From an uncultured Rhodospirillales bacterium (GTDB taxonomy: Bacteria; Pseudomonadota; Alphaproteobacteria; ATCC43930; CGMCC-115725), in assembly GCA_903923205.1 (NCBI GenBank), contig CAIXXC010000299.1, positions 1-37,209 on the forward strand: a DNA stretch of 37,209 nucleotides. The letters run 5' to 3'. Shown in pieces: positions 25,973-36,053 of the stretch. A model generated the notes under the pieces. That model saw only the letters and a list, made by a program, of their open reading frames with translations, ran no database searches and was not told where the DNA came from. The position numbers and the translations under genes were made by a program. How positions within the stretch are numbered: position 1 is the first letter of the stretch; every line of letters starts with the position of its first letter.

Positions 25973-27283
25973 TCAGCGTGCCGCAACCGGTACGTAGGAG
26001 CGCGACGGGCTGCCGGTATAGAGCTGGCGAGGGCGGCCGATCTTTTGCTCCGGATCGCCGATCATTTCGTTCCACTGCGAAATCCAGCCCACGGTGCGCG
26101 CCACGGCGAAAAGTACCGTGAACATCGAAACCGGGAAGCCCATCGCCTTAAGAATGATGCCGGAATAGAAATCGACGTTCGGATACAGCTTCTTCTCGAT
26201 GAAGTAATCATCTTCAAGCGCGATCCGCTCAAGCTCCATGGCCAATTCCAGGAGATCATCCTGGATACCGAGCTGGTTGAGCACTTCGTAGCAGGTTTCG
26301 CGCATGATCTTCGCGCGGGGATCGAAATTCTTATAGACGCGATGGCCAAAGCCCATGAGCCGGAAGGAGTCGTTCTTGTCCTTGGCGCGCGCGACGAACT
26401 CGGGGATACGGCTCTTGTGGCCGATCTCGCCCAGCATCTTAAGCACCGCTTCGTTGGCGCCACCATGCGCTGGTCCCCAGAGGCAGGCGATACCGGCGGC
26501 GATACAGGCAAAGGGATTTGCTCCTGAAGAGCCCGCCAAACGGACCGTCGAGGTCGAGGCGTTCTGCTCATGATCGGCATGGAGGATCATGATCCGATCC
26601 ATCGCTTTGGACAGAACCGGGCTGCACTCATATGGCTCGCACGGGACGCTGAAGCACATATGGAGGAAATTTTCGGCAAAACCGAGGCGGTTCTGCGGGT
26701 ACACGAAGGGCTGGCCGATCGCATATTTGTAGGCCATCGCGGCGATGGTGGGCATCTTGGCGATCAGGCGATGCGATGCGACCATGCGCTGATGCGGATC
26801 ATGGATGTCGGTTGAGTCATGATAAAAGGCAGAAAGTGCGCCCACGACACCGCAGCAGATCGCCATCGGATGCGCGTCGCGACGGAAGCCGCGGAAGAAT
26901 GCAGCCAATTGCTCATGCAGCATGGTGTGGCGGGTGATCGCGCTCTCGAACTTTGCCTTCTCCGCCGCATTCGGCAGATTGCCGTTCAGCAGCAGGTAAG
27001 AGGTTTCGAGAAAATCGCTATGGACGGCCAATTCCTCGATCGGATAGCCGCGATAAAGCAGGACCCCGGCATCGCCATCGATATACGTGATGGCGGATTC
27101 ACAAGACCCGGTCGAAGTAAACCCAGGGTCGTAGGTGAACATATCAACAGCGCCGTAAAGCTTCCGGATATCGATCACCTTTGGCCCGACACTGCCATTC
27201 AAGACGGGGAAGACGACCTGCTTGCCTGACTGATTGTCGGTAAGGGTAACCGTCTCTGGCTTAGCGGCGGCGGTATTGCTCAT
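25973..27283 (-). CDS. gltA: Type II citrate synthase
   Basis: GltA condenses acetyl-CoA and oxaloacetate to citrate, the entry step of the TCA cycle. The 436-residue length and the N-terminal domain ([40 protein letters not shown]) are those of NADH-sensitive Gram-negative hexameric enzymes. Active-site segments are [30 protein letters not shown] and [15 protein letters not shown]. The ATG at 27281-27283 follows AAAGGA; a frame to 27355 adds 24 unrelated residues. It is downstream of gltX with a 123-bp gap and a plausible promoter of its own. Confidence 0.97.
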   Translation of the reverse strand: MSNTAAAKPETVTLTDNQSGKQVVFPVLNGSVGPKVIDIRKLYGAVDMFTYDPGFTSTGSCESAITYIDGDAGVLLYRGYPIEELAVHSDFLETSYLLLNGNLPNAAEKAKFESAITRHTMLHEQLAAFFRGFRRDAHPMAICCGVVGALSAFYHDSTDIHDPHQRMVASHRLIAKMPTIAAMAYKYAIGQPFVYPQNRLGFAENFLHMCFSVPCEPYECSPVLSKAMDRIMILHADHEQNASTSTVRLAGSSGANPFACIAAGIACLWGPAHGGANEAVLKMLGEIGHKSRIPEFVARAKDKNDSFRLMGFGHRVYKNFDPRAKIMRETCYEVLNQLGIQDDLLELAMELERIALEDDYFIEKKLYPNVDFYSGIILKAMGFPVSMFTVLFAVARTVGWISQWNEMIGDPEQKIGRPRQLYTGSPSRSYVPVAAR

Positions 27284-27326
27284 AGGTACAGTCCTTTCGG
27301 GCGGGTGATCTTGATGCACTGCTATA

Positions 27327-27355
27327 ACTTTATGCTGCTCCGCACACCAGATCAA
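27327..27355 (-). promoter_or_regulatory. Candidate sigma-70 promoter of gltA
   Basis: On the minus strand TTGATC (27350-27355) and TAAAGT (27327-27332) are 17 bp apart, each 4/6 to consensus, about 44 nt before the gltA start. The match is moderate and rests on spacing and position only. Confidence 0.4.
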
Positions 27356-27406
27356 TCATGGCTCAAAGTCAAATGGTTTAGGGTCCGATCTTCAGTCCTC
27401 ATGGCT

Positions 27407-28807
27407 TCAGATCGGCGCGGCGAGATCCGCGATTCTGGCAAGCGTCTCCTCGCGCCCGAGAACAGTCATGACATCGAAGATCCCCGGCGACATGGTGCTG
27501 CCGCTGAGTGCGATCCGAAGCGGCTGGGCCAGCGAGCCGAATTTCAAGCCTGCCTGCTCGGCGTGGCCCCGCAATGCCGATTCCAGCACATCGGCGGCCC
27601 AGATTTCCTGAGCTGCGATCACGGGCAGCAATGTCGCCAGCAGGGATCGTGCTTCGGGGGTCGCCACTGCCTGCGCCTTGGCATCGAGTGTGAGGGGTCG
27701 AGCGGCAACATAGAACCGCGCATTTTCCGCCAATTCCTTGACCGTTTTCGCCCGCGCCTTGAGCCCGTCCATACCCTGATGCAAGCAGGCGAGGCCGGTC
27801 TGGGAGATGGGGTGATCGGCTCCCAGGATTTCGGCAACCAACCCGACCAGTCGGGTGTTTTCGGCCTGACGCAGGTAGTGGCCGTTAAGATTGTCGAGCT
27901 TGGCGAAGTCGAAACGGGCCGGCGAGCGACCAATACCATCAAGATCAAACCAGGCGATCGCCTCCTCGGTCGAGATGACCTCGGCATCGCCATGGCCCCA
28001 GCCAAGGCGCAACAGGTAATTGCGCAGCGCCTCGGGAAGATAACCCATCTCACGATAGGCTTCGATCCCCAACGCGCCGTGACGCTTGGAGAGCTTGGCG
28101 CCGTCGGCGCCGTGGATCAGCGGGATATGGCTGAAATGGGGAACATCCCAGCCATTGGCACGATAGATCGCGGCCTGCCGGAAGGTGTTCGTCAGGTGGT
28201 CATCGCCGCGGATGACGTGACTGATCGCCATATCGTGGTCGTCGACGACGACAGAAAGCATGTAGGTCGGACTGCCATCGGCACGAAGAAGCACCAGGTC
28301 GTCGAGTTGATCATTGCTGACCGTGACAGGCCCTTGAACGCCGTCCTCGATCGTCGTGCTGCCGTCGCGTGGCGCCTTCAGGCGAATCACGGGGGCAACG
28401 TCGGCGGGGGCGTCCGCTGGATCACGGTCCCGCCATGTTCCGTCGTAGCGCATCGGCTTGCCCTCGGCCTTCTGGCGCGCCCGCATATCCTCTAGTTCGG
28501 TCGGGCTGCAGTAGCAGCGATAGGCAGTACCCGCCGCGAGCATTTCGGCCGCGACGGCGGCGTGACGCGCCATCTGCTCGGATTGCATGACGATCTCGCC
28601 ATCCCATTCAAGACCGAGCCATTTGATACCCTCGATGATTGCGTCGATCGCCGGCTTGGTCGACCGCTGTTTGTCGGTGTCTTCGATCCGGAGACGGAAG
28701 GTGCCGCCGTGATGGCGGGCGAACAGCCAGTTGAACAGCGCGGTTCTGGCACCGCCGATATGGAGAAAGCCGGTGGGTGAGGGAGCGAAGCGAACGGTGA
28801 CGGTCAT
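27407..28807 (-). CDS. gltX: Glutamyl-tRNA synthetase
   Basis: GltX charges tRNA-Glu and, in many alphaproteobacteria, also tRNA-Gln for later amidation. The 466-residue protein has the class I HIGH-type motif in [16 protein letters not shown] (HIG at 16-18), [22 protein letters not shown] and the KLSKR motif (238-242). The ATG at 28805-28807 ([13 protein letters not shown]) is the family start; the longer frame to 28888 runs through an inverted repeat and is unlikely. It is divergent from comEC and upstream of gltA. Alphaproteobacteria often have a second GltX; it is not in this window. Confidence 0.96.
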   Translation of the reverse strand: MTVTVRFAPSPTGFLHIGGARTALFNWLFARHHGGTFRLRIEDTDKQRSTKPAIDAIIEGIKWLGLEWDGEIVMQSEQMARHAAVAAEMLAAGTAYRCYCSPTELEDMRARQKAEGKPMRYDGTWRDRDPADAPADVAPVIRLKAPRDGSTTIEDGVQGPVTVSNDQLDDLVLLRADGSPTYMLSVVVDDHDMAISHVIRGDDHLTNTFRQAAIYRANGWDVPHFSHIPLIHGADGAKLSKRHGALGIEAYREMGYLPEALRNYLLRLGWGHGDAEVISTEEAIAWFDLDGIGRSPARFDFAKLDNLNGHYLRQAENTRLVGLVAEILGADHPISQTGLACLHQGMDGLKARAKTVKELAENARFYVAARPLTLDAKAQAVATPEARSLLATLLPVIAAQEIWAADVLESALRGHAEQAGLKFGSLAQPLRIALSGSTMSPGIFDVMTVLGREETLARIADLAAPI

Positions 28808-28808
28808 G

Positions 28809-28844
28809 GGTCCAACAATCAGGGGATCGGAGCAAGGTTGGACC
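28809..28844 (-). promoter_or_regulatory. Inverted repeat directly upstream of the gltX start
   Basis: GGTCCAAC (28809-28816) and GTTGGACC (28837-28844) are perfect 8-bp complements 20 nt apart. The near arm ends one base before the gltX ATG, so in RNA the stem would cover the place where a ribosome binding site is expected. As DNA it could be an operator in the 96-bp gltX-comEC divergent interval. Confidence 0.5.
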
Positions 28845-28903
28845 ATAGCAACCTGAAGCGCCCCTTGCCATAAAGCTTCGTTGCCCATTGCCGCAGGACG
28901 CCA

Positions 28904-31105
28904 ATGCGCGCAATGTTCGTCCCCGTGTTTGCCGCTGACTCTGCCGCTCGCCGGACCTCCTGGATTATTGAGACCGCGCTTCGTTTCGAACGGAGGCTGG
29001 CAAGCGTTGCGCGCGCCCTGTATGCGGAACGTCAGCGTTGGGTCCTGTGGCTGCCGGTGATTGAGGCTTGCGGCATCGGTGCCTATTTTTCCCGGACCGC
29101 TGAACCATCGTGGTGGCCGGGCATTGTTGCCTTGGGGGGCGGAGCCCTTGGCTGGACCCTGTTATCGCGCGACAGATCAGCGATTGGTTGGCGTCGACTG
29201 ATTGCCATGTTGAGCCTCATCTTGGCGATCGCGAGTGCTGGATGGCTGTGCGCGCAGTGGCAGACCGCTCGGGTTGCCGGGCCGTTGCTGACCCAGCCGA
29301 CACCCCCGCTTCGGATTGAGGGCAAGGTCGGGGACATCTCGATCCTGCCGCAAGGCTGCAGGATCGAACTTGTCGCTCCGGTGATCGAGGCAATATCTCC
29401 TGTTGAGACGCCAAAACGACTTCGCTTGAAGACCAAGACGTGTCCTGGCGCGATTGGGTCAATTGTGCGCGGGCGCGCCCTTATGTTTCCGGAACCCTCC
29501 CCAATGTTTCCGGGTGGCTATGATTTCCAGCGACAGACCTTCTTCCAAGGCGTTGGTGGCACAGGCTTCGTTCTTGGCTCGCTGTACGAGATAGCGCCGC
29601 CTGTCGCACAGGGCGGTGATCTCGTCCTGGATTTGCGCCACAGCATGACCGCTCGGATCATGGCGACATTGCCAGGGGCGAAGGGCGGAATAGCGGCAGC
29701 GCTGATTACCGGCGAAAAGGCCGGGATTCCCCCAGATGTTGCGCAGGAATTCCGCGACTCCGGGCTTGCCCATATGCTGGTCATCGCCGGCTTGCATATG
29801 AGCCTGGTTGCCGGATTCGTGTTCTTCATCACGCGCGCCGTGCTGGCCCTGGTCCCATGGTTGGCGTTGCGGTTTCCGATCAAGAAGGCAGCAGCCGTTG
29901 CCTCGCTTGCGGCCGCGACCGCATATCTCGTGATCTCTGGCGGTGCCGTGCCGACGGAACGCGCGTTCATGATGTGCTGCCTTGGTATTCTCGCGATCCT
30001 ATTTGATCGGGCCGTGTTCTCGATGCGCGGGCTGGCTCTTGCCGCCGTGTTCATCCTGACCGACAATCCCGTGGCCTTGATGGGCGTGAGTTTCCAGATG
30101 TCCTTCGCTGCGGTGGTCGCGTTGATTGCATTTTATGAGAGCTTTGCAATCCACCTATCGCGACTCCGCGCTGGGAGCGGGGTAGTTCGTCGTTTTGCCT
30201 TCGATTTGCTCGGGATAGCACTGACGACGTTGATCGCGACGATCGGCACGATTCCTTTCACGATCTATCATTTTGGGCGTTTTGCGCTGTACTCGGTCCT
30301 TGCAAATGTGATCGCCGTGCCTCTTGCCGGGATTTGGATTTTGCCCTGGGCGTTTTCCGCATGCCTGCTCATGCCCTTCCATCTTGAGGCACTCGCGCTG
30401 GTGCCCATGGGCTGGGGGATAGGGATTGTAGAGACCGTCGCCGGCTGGACCGCTGGCTTGCCAAAAGATGTTGTCATCCTGCCGGCGATGCCTGATTTCG
30501 CGCTGCTGGCGATTTCGCTGGGTGGGTTATGGTTCTGCCTCTGGCGAGGAGAATGGCGGTCATGGGGGGTGGTCCCGATTATTGCCGGGTTCCTGGCGAT
30601 CCCGTTGGTTCGCCCACCAGATATTTTCGTCGCCCCTGATGGTCGCCTCGTTGCCGTGCGTGGCAATGATGGTCGGCTCTATCTGTCGTCGAGCCGACGC
30701 GAGCGCATGACGGCGGAGAGTTGGGAAACCGCAGCGGGTGTCGACCAGACGCCAGAGTTGCCGGAAACCGGTATTGTGGCGTCACGCCAGGGCAATTGGA
30801 CCTGCACTCCGAACCGATGTACCTGGGGCTCGGGCTCGAACCTGGTCGTGATCGTTCGCAGTCGCCTCAACGAGAATATAATTTGCCCCAAGGGCCGGCT
30901 GGTCATCGCCCTATATGCGCTTCCCGATCGGTGCCGGATGGGGAAAAACGTCATCGATCCGACATTAGAAGCCGCTTCGGGGGCGCAAACCGTCTGGCTT
31001 GGCGACCCGTTGCGGGTCCGGGGCACGGGGATCGAGCGTGGCACCCGACCCTGGATACCCGTTAGTAACGACGCATCAAACCGACGAGACGACCCTGCAC
31101 CTTGA
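28904..31105 (+). CDS. comEC: ComEC/Rec2 family DNA uptake channel protein
   Basis: ComEC carries single-stranded DNA across the inner membrane in natural transformation. The 733 residues begin with several hydrophobic segments and a DUF4131-type domain (about 60-250), then the multi-span Competence domain starting near [20 protein letters not shown], followed by [16 protein letters not shown]. There is no C-terminal metallo-beta-lactamase domain, which is usual for alphaproteobacterial ComEC; the last 150 residues are a soluble region with Cys pairs. It is divergent from gltX and its 3' end overlaps the convergent lexA gene by 44 nt. An alternative ATG lies at 28913. Confidence 0.9.
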   Translation: MRAMFVPVFAADSAARRTSWIIETALRFERRLASVARALYAERQRWVLWLPVIEACGIGAYFSRTAEPSWWPGIVALGGGALGWTLLSRDRSAIGWRRLIAMLSLILAIASAGWLCAQWQTARVAGPLLTQPTPPLRIEGKVGDISILPQGCRIELVAPVIEAISPVETPKRLRLKTKTCPGAIGSIVRGRALMFPEPSPMFPGGYDFQRQTFFQGVGGTGFVLGSLYEIAPPVAQGGDLVLDLRHSMTARIMATLPGAKGGIAAALITGEKAGIPPDVAQEFRDSGLAHMLVIAGLHMSLVAGFVFFITRAVLALVPWLALRFPIKKAAAVASLAAATAYLVISGGAVPTERAFMMCCLGILAILFDRAVFSMRGLALAAVFILTDNPVALMGVSFQMSFAAVVALIAFYESFAIHLSRLRAGSGVVRRFAFDLLGIALTTLIATIGTIPFTIYHFGRFALYSVLANVIAVPLAGIWILPWAFSACLLMPFHLEALALVPMGWGIGIVETVAGWTAGLPKDVVILPAMPDFALLAISLGGLWFCLWRGEWRSWGVVPIIAGFLAIPLVRPPDIFVAPDGRLVAVRGNDGRLYLSSSRRERMTAESWETAAGVDQTPELPETGIVASRQGNWTCTPNRCTWGSGSNLVVIVRSRLNENIICPKGRLVIALYALPDRCRMGKNVIDPTLEAASGAQTVWLGDPLRVRGTGIERGTRPWIPVSNDASNRRDDPAP

Positions 31106-31781
31106 CCCGGTCCGGACCGAATATGCGTGTCTCATAGGCGATGTTGGCGGGCTCAAGGGCGATGGACGCTCCTTTCCGGCGCAGGCGCTTCAGGGTGACT
31201 TCCATTTCGTCGACCAGAGCCACGACGATTGTGCCGTTTTCAGCCGTGTCGCAGCGTTGGATGATAACCGTGTCACCATCCTGGATGCCCGCCTCGACCA
31301 TGCTGTCTCCGGCGACTTCGAGGGCGTAATGTTCGCCAGCCTTGGCAAGCAATCCGGCTGGAACGTCGACGCTCGCGCTTGAGTCGCGAAAGGCCTCAAT
31401 CGGCGTGCCGGCCGCGATGCGGCCCCAGAGTGGCAATTCCACAGCCTTGGCTTCTCCCCCCAGTGTCGCGGTCGGGAGGGCATTGCCGAAATCGCCGCGG
31501 ATCACATTGGGCGCAAACCCCGAGCCGGGCTTGGCACCAACCTTGGAGGCCGACGCAACGCTAGCCTTGCCGGGCAGATGCAAGACTTCCAGCGCCCTGG
31601 CGCGATGAGCCAGGCGCCGAATGAAACCGCGCTCTTCAAGCGCCGTGATCAGTCGGTGAATGCCTGATTTTGATTTTAGATCAAGAGCCTCCTTCATCTC
31701 GTCGAATGACGGCGAGATGCCGGTATCGGTCAGTCGCTGATCGATAAACAGGAGAAGTTCGTGTTGCTTTTTGGTTAGCAT
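31062..31781 (-). CDS. lexA: SOS repressor LexA
   Basis: LexA represses DNA-damage genes and cleaves itself when RecA filaments form. The 239 residues contain the winged-helix N-terminus ([36 protein letters not shown]), the Ala124-Gly125 cleavage site in [11 protein letters not shown], catalytic Ser160 in GDSMVEAGI and Lys198 in EVTLKRL. The ATG at 31779-31781 is the family start; a frame to 31808 adds nine residues. It has its own promoter with an SOS box, and lies 134 bp downstream of moeA. Its 3' end overlaps comEC on the opposite strand. Confidence 0.97.
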   Translation of the reverse strand: MLTKKQHELLLFIDQRLTDTGISPSFDEMKEALDLKSKSGIHRLITALEERGFIRRLAHRARALEVLHLPGKASVASASKVGAKPGSGFAPNVIRGDFGNALPTATLGGEAKAVELPLWGRIAAGTPIEAFRDSSASVDVPAGLLAKAGEHYALEVAGDSMVEAGIQDGDTVIIQRCDTAENGTIVVALVDEMEVTLKRLRRKGASIALEPANIAYETRIFGPDRVKVQGRLVGLMRRY

Positions 31782-31827
31782 GAGAGGGAGCGCTCCGCGC
31801 AAGAACAAAGCAAAAACATAAAATGAT

Positions 31828-31856
31828 GTTCTAGTTTAGTTCACGCGTCCGGTCAA
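31828..31856 (-). promoter_or_regulatory. lexA promoter overlapped by an SOS box
   Basis: TTGACC (31851-31856) and TAGAAC (31828-31833) with 17-bp spacing make a good sigma-70 promoter on the minus strand. The alphaproteobacterial LexA site GTTC-N7-GTTC occupies 31828-31842, covering the -10 element, which fits autorepression. A weaker copy (GAAC-N7-AAAC) lies at 31803-31817, between this promoter and the start codon. Confidence 0.85.
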
Positions 31857-31915
31857 GGCGGTAGCACAATTTATCAATGCAAAAAATGAGGCAGATATGA
31901 AACCGAGAATGCGCG

Positions 31916-33118
31916 TCAAAATGTTTCCAGGCGCATGATCCTCACGGGACTGCCAGCGGGTAACGCGGGGTCATGCGGTGCACGAAGAATAAGGCAATCC
32001 GCGTCGGCCAAGGCACGCGAGAGCGAAGAGTCCTGTGAGGCCAAGGGAACCACCCGCGCTACGCCATCGGAATCAACGGTCCGGGTCGCGCGAATATAAT
32101 CATGGCGGACGCTGTTCGCAGGAAGGTCCCGATCGGTAAGAGCCGTCTCGGTTTCGTCCGTGACGTTCGACATGCCGCATAGGCGGGCGATCGCTGGACG
32201 AAGGAAGATCAACCCGGTCATCATGGCAGAGACGGGATTGCCGGGAAGACCAAGGATCGGCAGGTCGCCAATCGCCCCGAAGAGCAGCGGTTTGCCCGGG
32301 CGCATCGCGATCTTCCAGAAATCGAGTTGAGTGCCGGGCTGACCAACCACTATCCTGACAAGGTCATGGTCACCCGCCGACGCGCCTCCGATCGTGACGA
32401 GCAGGTCGCAGCCGCGGGCGCTCGCGAAGGCACTGCGAATGGCATCCGCATCGTCGCCCACGATCGGCAGCATCATGGGCTCGCCGCCTGCTGCTCGCAC
32501 AAGTGCGGCGAGGGCCGGACCGTTCGCGCCGATGATCTGATCGTGGCCGACGGGCTCCCCAGGAAGTACCACCTCGTCGCCGGTGCCGAGAATGGCGACA
32601 CGAGGACGACGGTGAACCGGTATCCAAGGATGATTCAGCGCTCCGGCAAGCCCTATATCGCGCGCAGAAAGTCTTCTGCCTCGCTTCAATCCAAGATCAC
32701 CAGCCGTGAAATCGATCCCGGTGGCTCGGATATTGGTTCCTGACGGTGCCGTTTCCCGGATCGTAACGTGATCGTCCTCGACCGTCGTGTTTTCCTGGAC
32801 AACGACGGTATCTGCCCCAGCCGGGATCGGCGCGCCGGTAAAAATCCGGACCGTTTCAGCGACCCCGACCGAGCCGGTAAAACCGGCTCCAGCCTGGCTT
32901 CGTCCGACACAGTGCAGTCGGATTGGCACGTCTGCGATGTCTAGGGAACGTAGCGCGTAGCCATCCATTGCCGAGACGGCGAAGGGCGGCTGGGTGCGTC
33001 GCGCCATGAGATCATTCGCCAGCACGCGTCCCCAGGCTTGGTCAAGCGCAACGGTCTCCGTCGCAACGGGTCGCAGCGCGGCGAGAATTCGCTGCCTTGC
33101 CTCGGCCACGGAAATCAT
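31916..33118 (-). CDS. moeA: Molybdopterin molybdenumtransferase
   Basis: MoeA inserts molybdenum into adenylylated molybdopterin to complete the cofactor. The 400 residues show [29 protein letters not shown], the [11 protein letters not shown] segment, [14 protein letters not shown] and [11 protein letters not shown], in family order. The ATG at 33116-33118 overlaps the moaC stop by 4 nt (ATGA). It is the last gene of the trp-moa run; lexA follows from its own promoter. No molybdoenzyme gene is in the window. Confidence 0.96.
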   Translation of the reverse strand: MISVAEARQRILAALRPVATETVALDQAWGRVLANDLMARRTQPPFAVSAMDGYALRSLDIADVPIRLHCVGRSQAGAGFTGSVGVAETVRIFTGAPIPAGADTVVVQENTTVEDDHVTIRETAPSGTNIRATGIDFTAGDLGLKRGRRLSARDIGLAGALNHPWIPVHRRPRVAILGTGDEVVLPGEPVGHDQIIGANGPALAALVRAAGGEPMMLPIVGDDADAIRSAFASARGCDLLVTIGGASAGDHDLVRIVVGQPGTQLDFWKIAMRPGKPLLFGAIGDLPILGLPGNPVSAMMTGLIFLRPAIARLCGMSNVTDETETALTDRDLPANSVRHDYIRATRTVDSDGVARVVPLASQDSSLSRALADADCLILRAPHDPALPAGSPVRIMRLETF

Positions 33119-33594
33119 GGTGATGCGTCCCAGCGACCCGATTTGCCGCCGGATTTATGAAGGAGACGGATCGCCGTGATCGTCATGCCGCGATCGACCG
33201 CCTTGCACATGTCATAGATTGTCAGGGCCGCGATCGAAACCGCTGTCAGGGCTTCCATCTCGACACCCGTCCGACCGGTCAGTCGGGCGGTTGCTTCGAT
33301 CGTTACCGCAGGCGGATCTGCGTCGAAGCAGAATTCGAGCGCGACCGAGGAGAGGGCGAGTGGATGGCACAGCGGGATAAGCGTGGCCGTCTGCTTGGCG
33401 GCCATGATGCCGGCTAACCGAGCTGTCGCGATGACGTCACCCTTTGTGACGGCGTTGGCCTCGATCAAGGCGAGCGTCGTCGCGAGCATCTGGACCGTGC
33501 CTGTCGCAATGGCGACGCGCTCACTCTCGGCTTTCGCGCCGATATCGACCATGGCGGCGCGGCCGGCTTCGTCGGTATGGGAAAGCCGGGTCAC
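33115..33594 (-). CDS. moaC: Cyclic pyranopterin monophosphate synthase MoaC
   Basis: MoaC, with MoaA, converts GTP to cyclic pyranopterin monophosphate, the first intermediate of molybdopterin. The 159 residues match the family: [63 protein letters not shown] and the C-terminal KSGGKSG. It starts with GTG, overlapping the trpC stop by 4 nt (GTGA). Both ends are therefore coupled to neighbours. Confidence 0.97.
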   Translation of the reverse strand: MTRLSHTDEAGRAAMVDIGAKAESERVAIATGTVQMLATTLALIEANAVTKGDVIATARLAGIMAAKQTATLIPLCHPLALSSVALEFCFDADPPAVTIEATARLTGRTGVEMEALTAVSIAALTIYDMCKAVDRGMTITAIRLLHKSGGKSGRWDASP

Positions 33595-34388
33595 GCGGCC
33601 CCGAACAGCAACGTCTTTGTCGCCGCTTCGATGTCGGGCTGGCGCAACAGCGACTCACCCACGAGGAAACTCCGGGCACCCGCACCTGCCATGCGCACCA
33701 GATCGTTATGGCTCTTGAGGCCACTTTCGCAAACGAGAACGCGGTCAGCGGGGACGTCCCGAGACAGGGCGATCGTCGTACCAAGATCAGTTACCAGCGT
33801 TTTCAGATTGCGGTTGTTGATGCCAAGCAGCGGGCTCTTCAGCCGAAGCCCTCTCTCAAGTTCCGCACCGTCATGGATCTCGATCAGCACGTCGAGGCCA
33901 TATTCGATTGCCGTGGCTTCGATCTCAGCGGCTTCGACGTCGTCGAGTGCCGCCATGATGATCAGAATGCAGTCCGCCCCGATGGCCCGGGCTTCGATGA
34001 CCTGATAGGGATCGACCATAAAATCCTTGCGCAAGGTGGGCAGCGAGCATGCTGCTCGCGCGGCCTGCAGATGGGCCACGGTGCCCTGAAAATAGGGCTC
34101 GTCGGTAAGCACGGAAAGGCAGGCGGCCCCTGCTCTTTGGTAGGCTTGCGCAATCGCAGGCGGGTCAAAGACAGGACGGATCATGCCGCCACTGGGTGAG
34201 GCCCGCTTGATCTCGGCAATCAGTGCGAAGGTTCCGGCCTGATGTTTCTGGCGCAGCGCCGCTGCGAAGCCTCGGGCAGGCGGCGCCGCGCGCGTGGCGG
34301 CAATGACGCTGTTAATGGGGACAGCGATCTTGGATGCGGCGACATCCATCCGCTTGCGACCACAAATTTCTGCCAGAATATCGGTCAT
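33591..34388 (-). CDS. trpC: Indole-3-glycerol phosphate synthase
   Basis: TrpC closes the indole ring in the fourth dedicated step of tryptophan synthesis. The 265-residue monofunctional TIM barrel shows [42 protein letters not shown] and the GINNRNLKT phosphate-binding turn, ending in SGLKSHNDL. It is not fused to TrpF. Its ATG overlaps the trpD stop by 4 nt and its stop is coupled to moaC. Confidence 0.97.
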   Translation of the reverse strand: MTDILAEICGRKRMDVAASKIAVPINSVIAATRAAPPARGFAAALRQKHQAGTFALIAEIKRASPSGGMIRPVFDPPAIAQAYQRAGAACLSVLTDEPYFQGTVAHLQAARAACSLPTLRKDFMVDPYQVIEARAIGADCILIIMAALDDVEAAEIEATAIEYGLDVLIEIHDGAELERGLRLKSPLLGINNRNLKTLVTDLGTTIALSRDVPADRVLVCESGLKSHNDLVRMAGAGARSFLVGESLLRQPDIEAATKTLLFGAA

Positions 34389-35410
34389 GGGGCCTCATTG
34401 GTGATCGCGATCAGCCGATTGAGCACCTGTGTCGTCCGACCGCTGTCGATTGCTTCTGCAGCAAGGGTGATGCCTGCGGCAAGGCTCGACACTGTGCCGG
34501 CAACTTTCAGTGCGGCCCCGGAATTCAACAGGACGATATCGCGGATCGGTCCGGTTGTCCCGGCGAACAGATCTCGCATCACCAGGGCATTTTCCTGGGC
34601 GTCCCCGCCAGCGAGGTCATCCGCGGTTACCCGCGCCAAGCCAAGGTCCTGGGCGTCCAGTGTGAAACTCTCCACGCGGTCGCCATCAACCGTCGCCACC
34701 TGATTGATCCCGGTCGTGGTCAACTCGTCCATGCCGTCGCCATGGACTACCCAGGCGGACTCCGATCCCAGACGCTGAAGAACCTCGGCTATCGGGCGAA
34801 CCCATTGCGGTGCATAGACGCCCATGAGTTGGCGTTTGACGCCCGCTGGATTGGATAGGGGGCCGAGAAGGTTGAAGATTGTGCGCGTCGCCAGTTCGAC
34901 CCGGACACCAGCCACGTGGCGGGTGGCGGCGTGATGCAAGGGTGCCATCATGAAGCCGAGACCAACCTCTCGGATCGCCTGCCCGACCAACTCCGGGCCT
35001 GCATCAATGTTGACGCCAAGTGCCGTCAGCACGTCGGCCGAGCCCGATCGAGAGCTGAGCTTGCGGTTGCCGTGCTTGGCGACAGGCACGCCACATGCCG
35101 CGACAACGAAGGCCGAGGCGGTCGAAATGTTGAAGCTTCCCGAGGCGTCGCCACCGGTGCCACAGGTGTCGATCGCCCCTTGTGGAGCAATAACCTTAAG
35201 GGCATTGGCGCGCATGACCCGCGCGGCCCCGGTGATTTCGGCGACCGTCTCGCCCCGCACCCGCATGCCGATCAGGAAACCACCGATCTGGGCAGGGGTT
35301 GCGGTGCCGGACATGACCGTGCCGAAGGCGGTCTCGGCGTCCTGTTCAGACAAACTGCGACCATTGGCTATTTCGGCCAGCCAGTGGGTAAAAGGAAGCG
35401 TTTCGGTCAT
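34385..35410 (-). CDS. trpD: Anthranilate phosphoribosyltransferase
   Basis: TrpD joins anthranilate and PRPP. The 341 residues include the PRPP loop [37 protein letters not shown] and the [20 protein letters not shown] segment, as in the family. The ATG overlaps the trpG stop by 4 nt, and the gene is coupled to trpC at its 3' end. Confidence 0.97.
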   Translation of the reverse strand: MTETLPFTHWLAEIANGRSLSEQDAETAFGTVMSGTATPAQIGGFLIGMRVRGETVAEITGAARVMRANALKVIAPQGAIDTCGTGGDASGSFNISTASAFVVAACGVPVAKHGNRKLSSRSGSADVLTALGVNIDAGPELVGQAIREVGLGFMMAPLHHAATRHVAGVRVELATRTIFNLLGPLSNPAGVKRQLMGVYAPQWVRPIAEVLQRLGSESAWVVHGDGMDELTTTGINQVATVDGDRVESFTLDAQDLGLARVTADDLAGGDAQENALVMRDLFAGTTGPIRDIVLLNSGAALKVAGTVSSLAAGITLAAEAIDSGRTTQVLNRLIAITNEAP

Positions 35411-35979
35411 GACCGCGCGGCAAGCGTCAGGAAATTCTTCAGCAACGGCTTGCCCGCCTCGGAGGCGATGCTTTCCGGGTGAAACTGAACACCATGGATC
35501 GGTAACGACTTGTGTCGCAAGCCCATGACAAGGCCATCTTCCGTCCAGGCATTGATTGCAAGCTCGGTCGGGAAGCTCTCCCGCTCCACGATCAGCGAAT
35601 GGTAGCGCGTCGCCGTGAAGGGATTATCGAGACCCGCGAAGACGCCGGTCGAGTCATGGTGGATCGCGCTGAGCTTGCCGTGCATTGGGGCGGGCGCGCG
35701 GATCACGTTGCCGCCGAATGACTCGCCGATGGCCTGATGCCCCAGGCAGACGCCCAGGATCGGCAGGTTGCCGGCAGCCTTCACGATTGGCACGGTGATG
35801 CCGGATTCGGTCGGCGTCCCCGGGCCGGGCGACAGGATGATCCCTTGCGGCTTCAGTGCCAGCGCTTCGACGACGGTGAGCGCGTCATTGCGTTTGACGA
35901 CGACTTCGGCGCCAAGCTCCGACAGGTAGTGCCAGAGATTATAGGTGAAGCTGTCGTAGTTATCGATGAGGAGAAACAT
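35407..35979 (-). CDS. trpG: Anthranilate synthase glutamine amidotransferase subunit
   Basis: TrpG supplies ammonia from glutamine to TrpE. The 190-residue class I amidotransferase has [21 protein letters not shown], the nucleophile Cys78 in [11 protein letters not shown] and His167/Glu169 in FHPES. In some organisms this subunit also serves PabB in folate synthesis. It is separated from trpE by 74 nt and coupled to trpD by a 4-nt overlap. Confidence 0.96.
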   Translation of the reverse strand: MFLLIDNYDSFTYNLWHYLSELGAEVVVKRNDALTVVEALALKPQGIILSPGPGTPTESGITVPIVKAAGNLPILGVCLGHQAIGESFGGNVIRAPAPMHGKLSAIHHDSTGVFAGLDNPFTATRYHSLIVERESFPTELAINAWTEDGLVMGLRHKSLPIHGVQFHPESIASEAGKPLLKNFLTLAARS

Positions 35980-36053
35980 GGCCTCGGCTGTACCTGCGCA
36001 ACGGAGTGATCGATATAGCAGTCCCGGGGCGGGCGGGGGAAGATCGCGCCGAC

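Noticed and set aside
27305-28495. Open frame of 396 codons on the plus strand
   Set aside because: Antisense to gltX; no domain resemblance.
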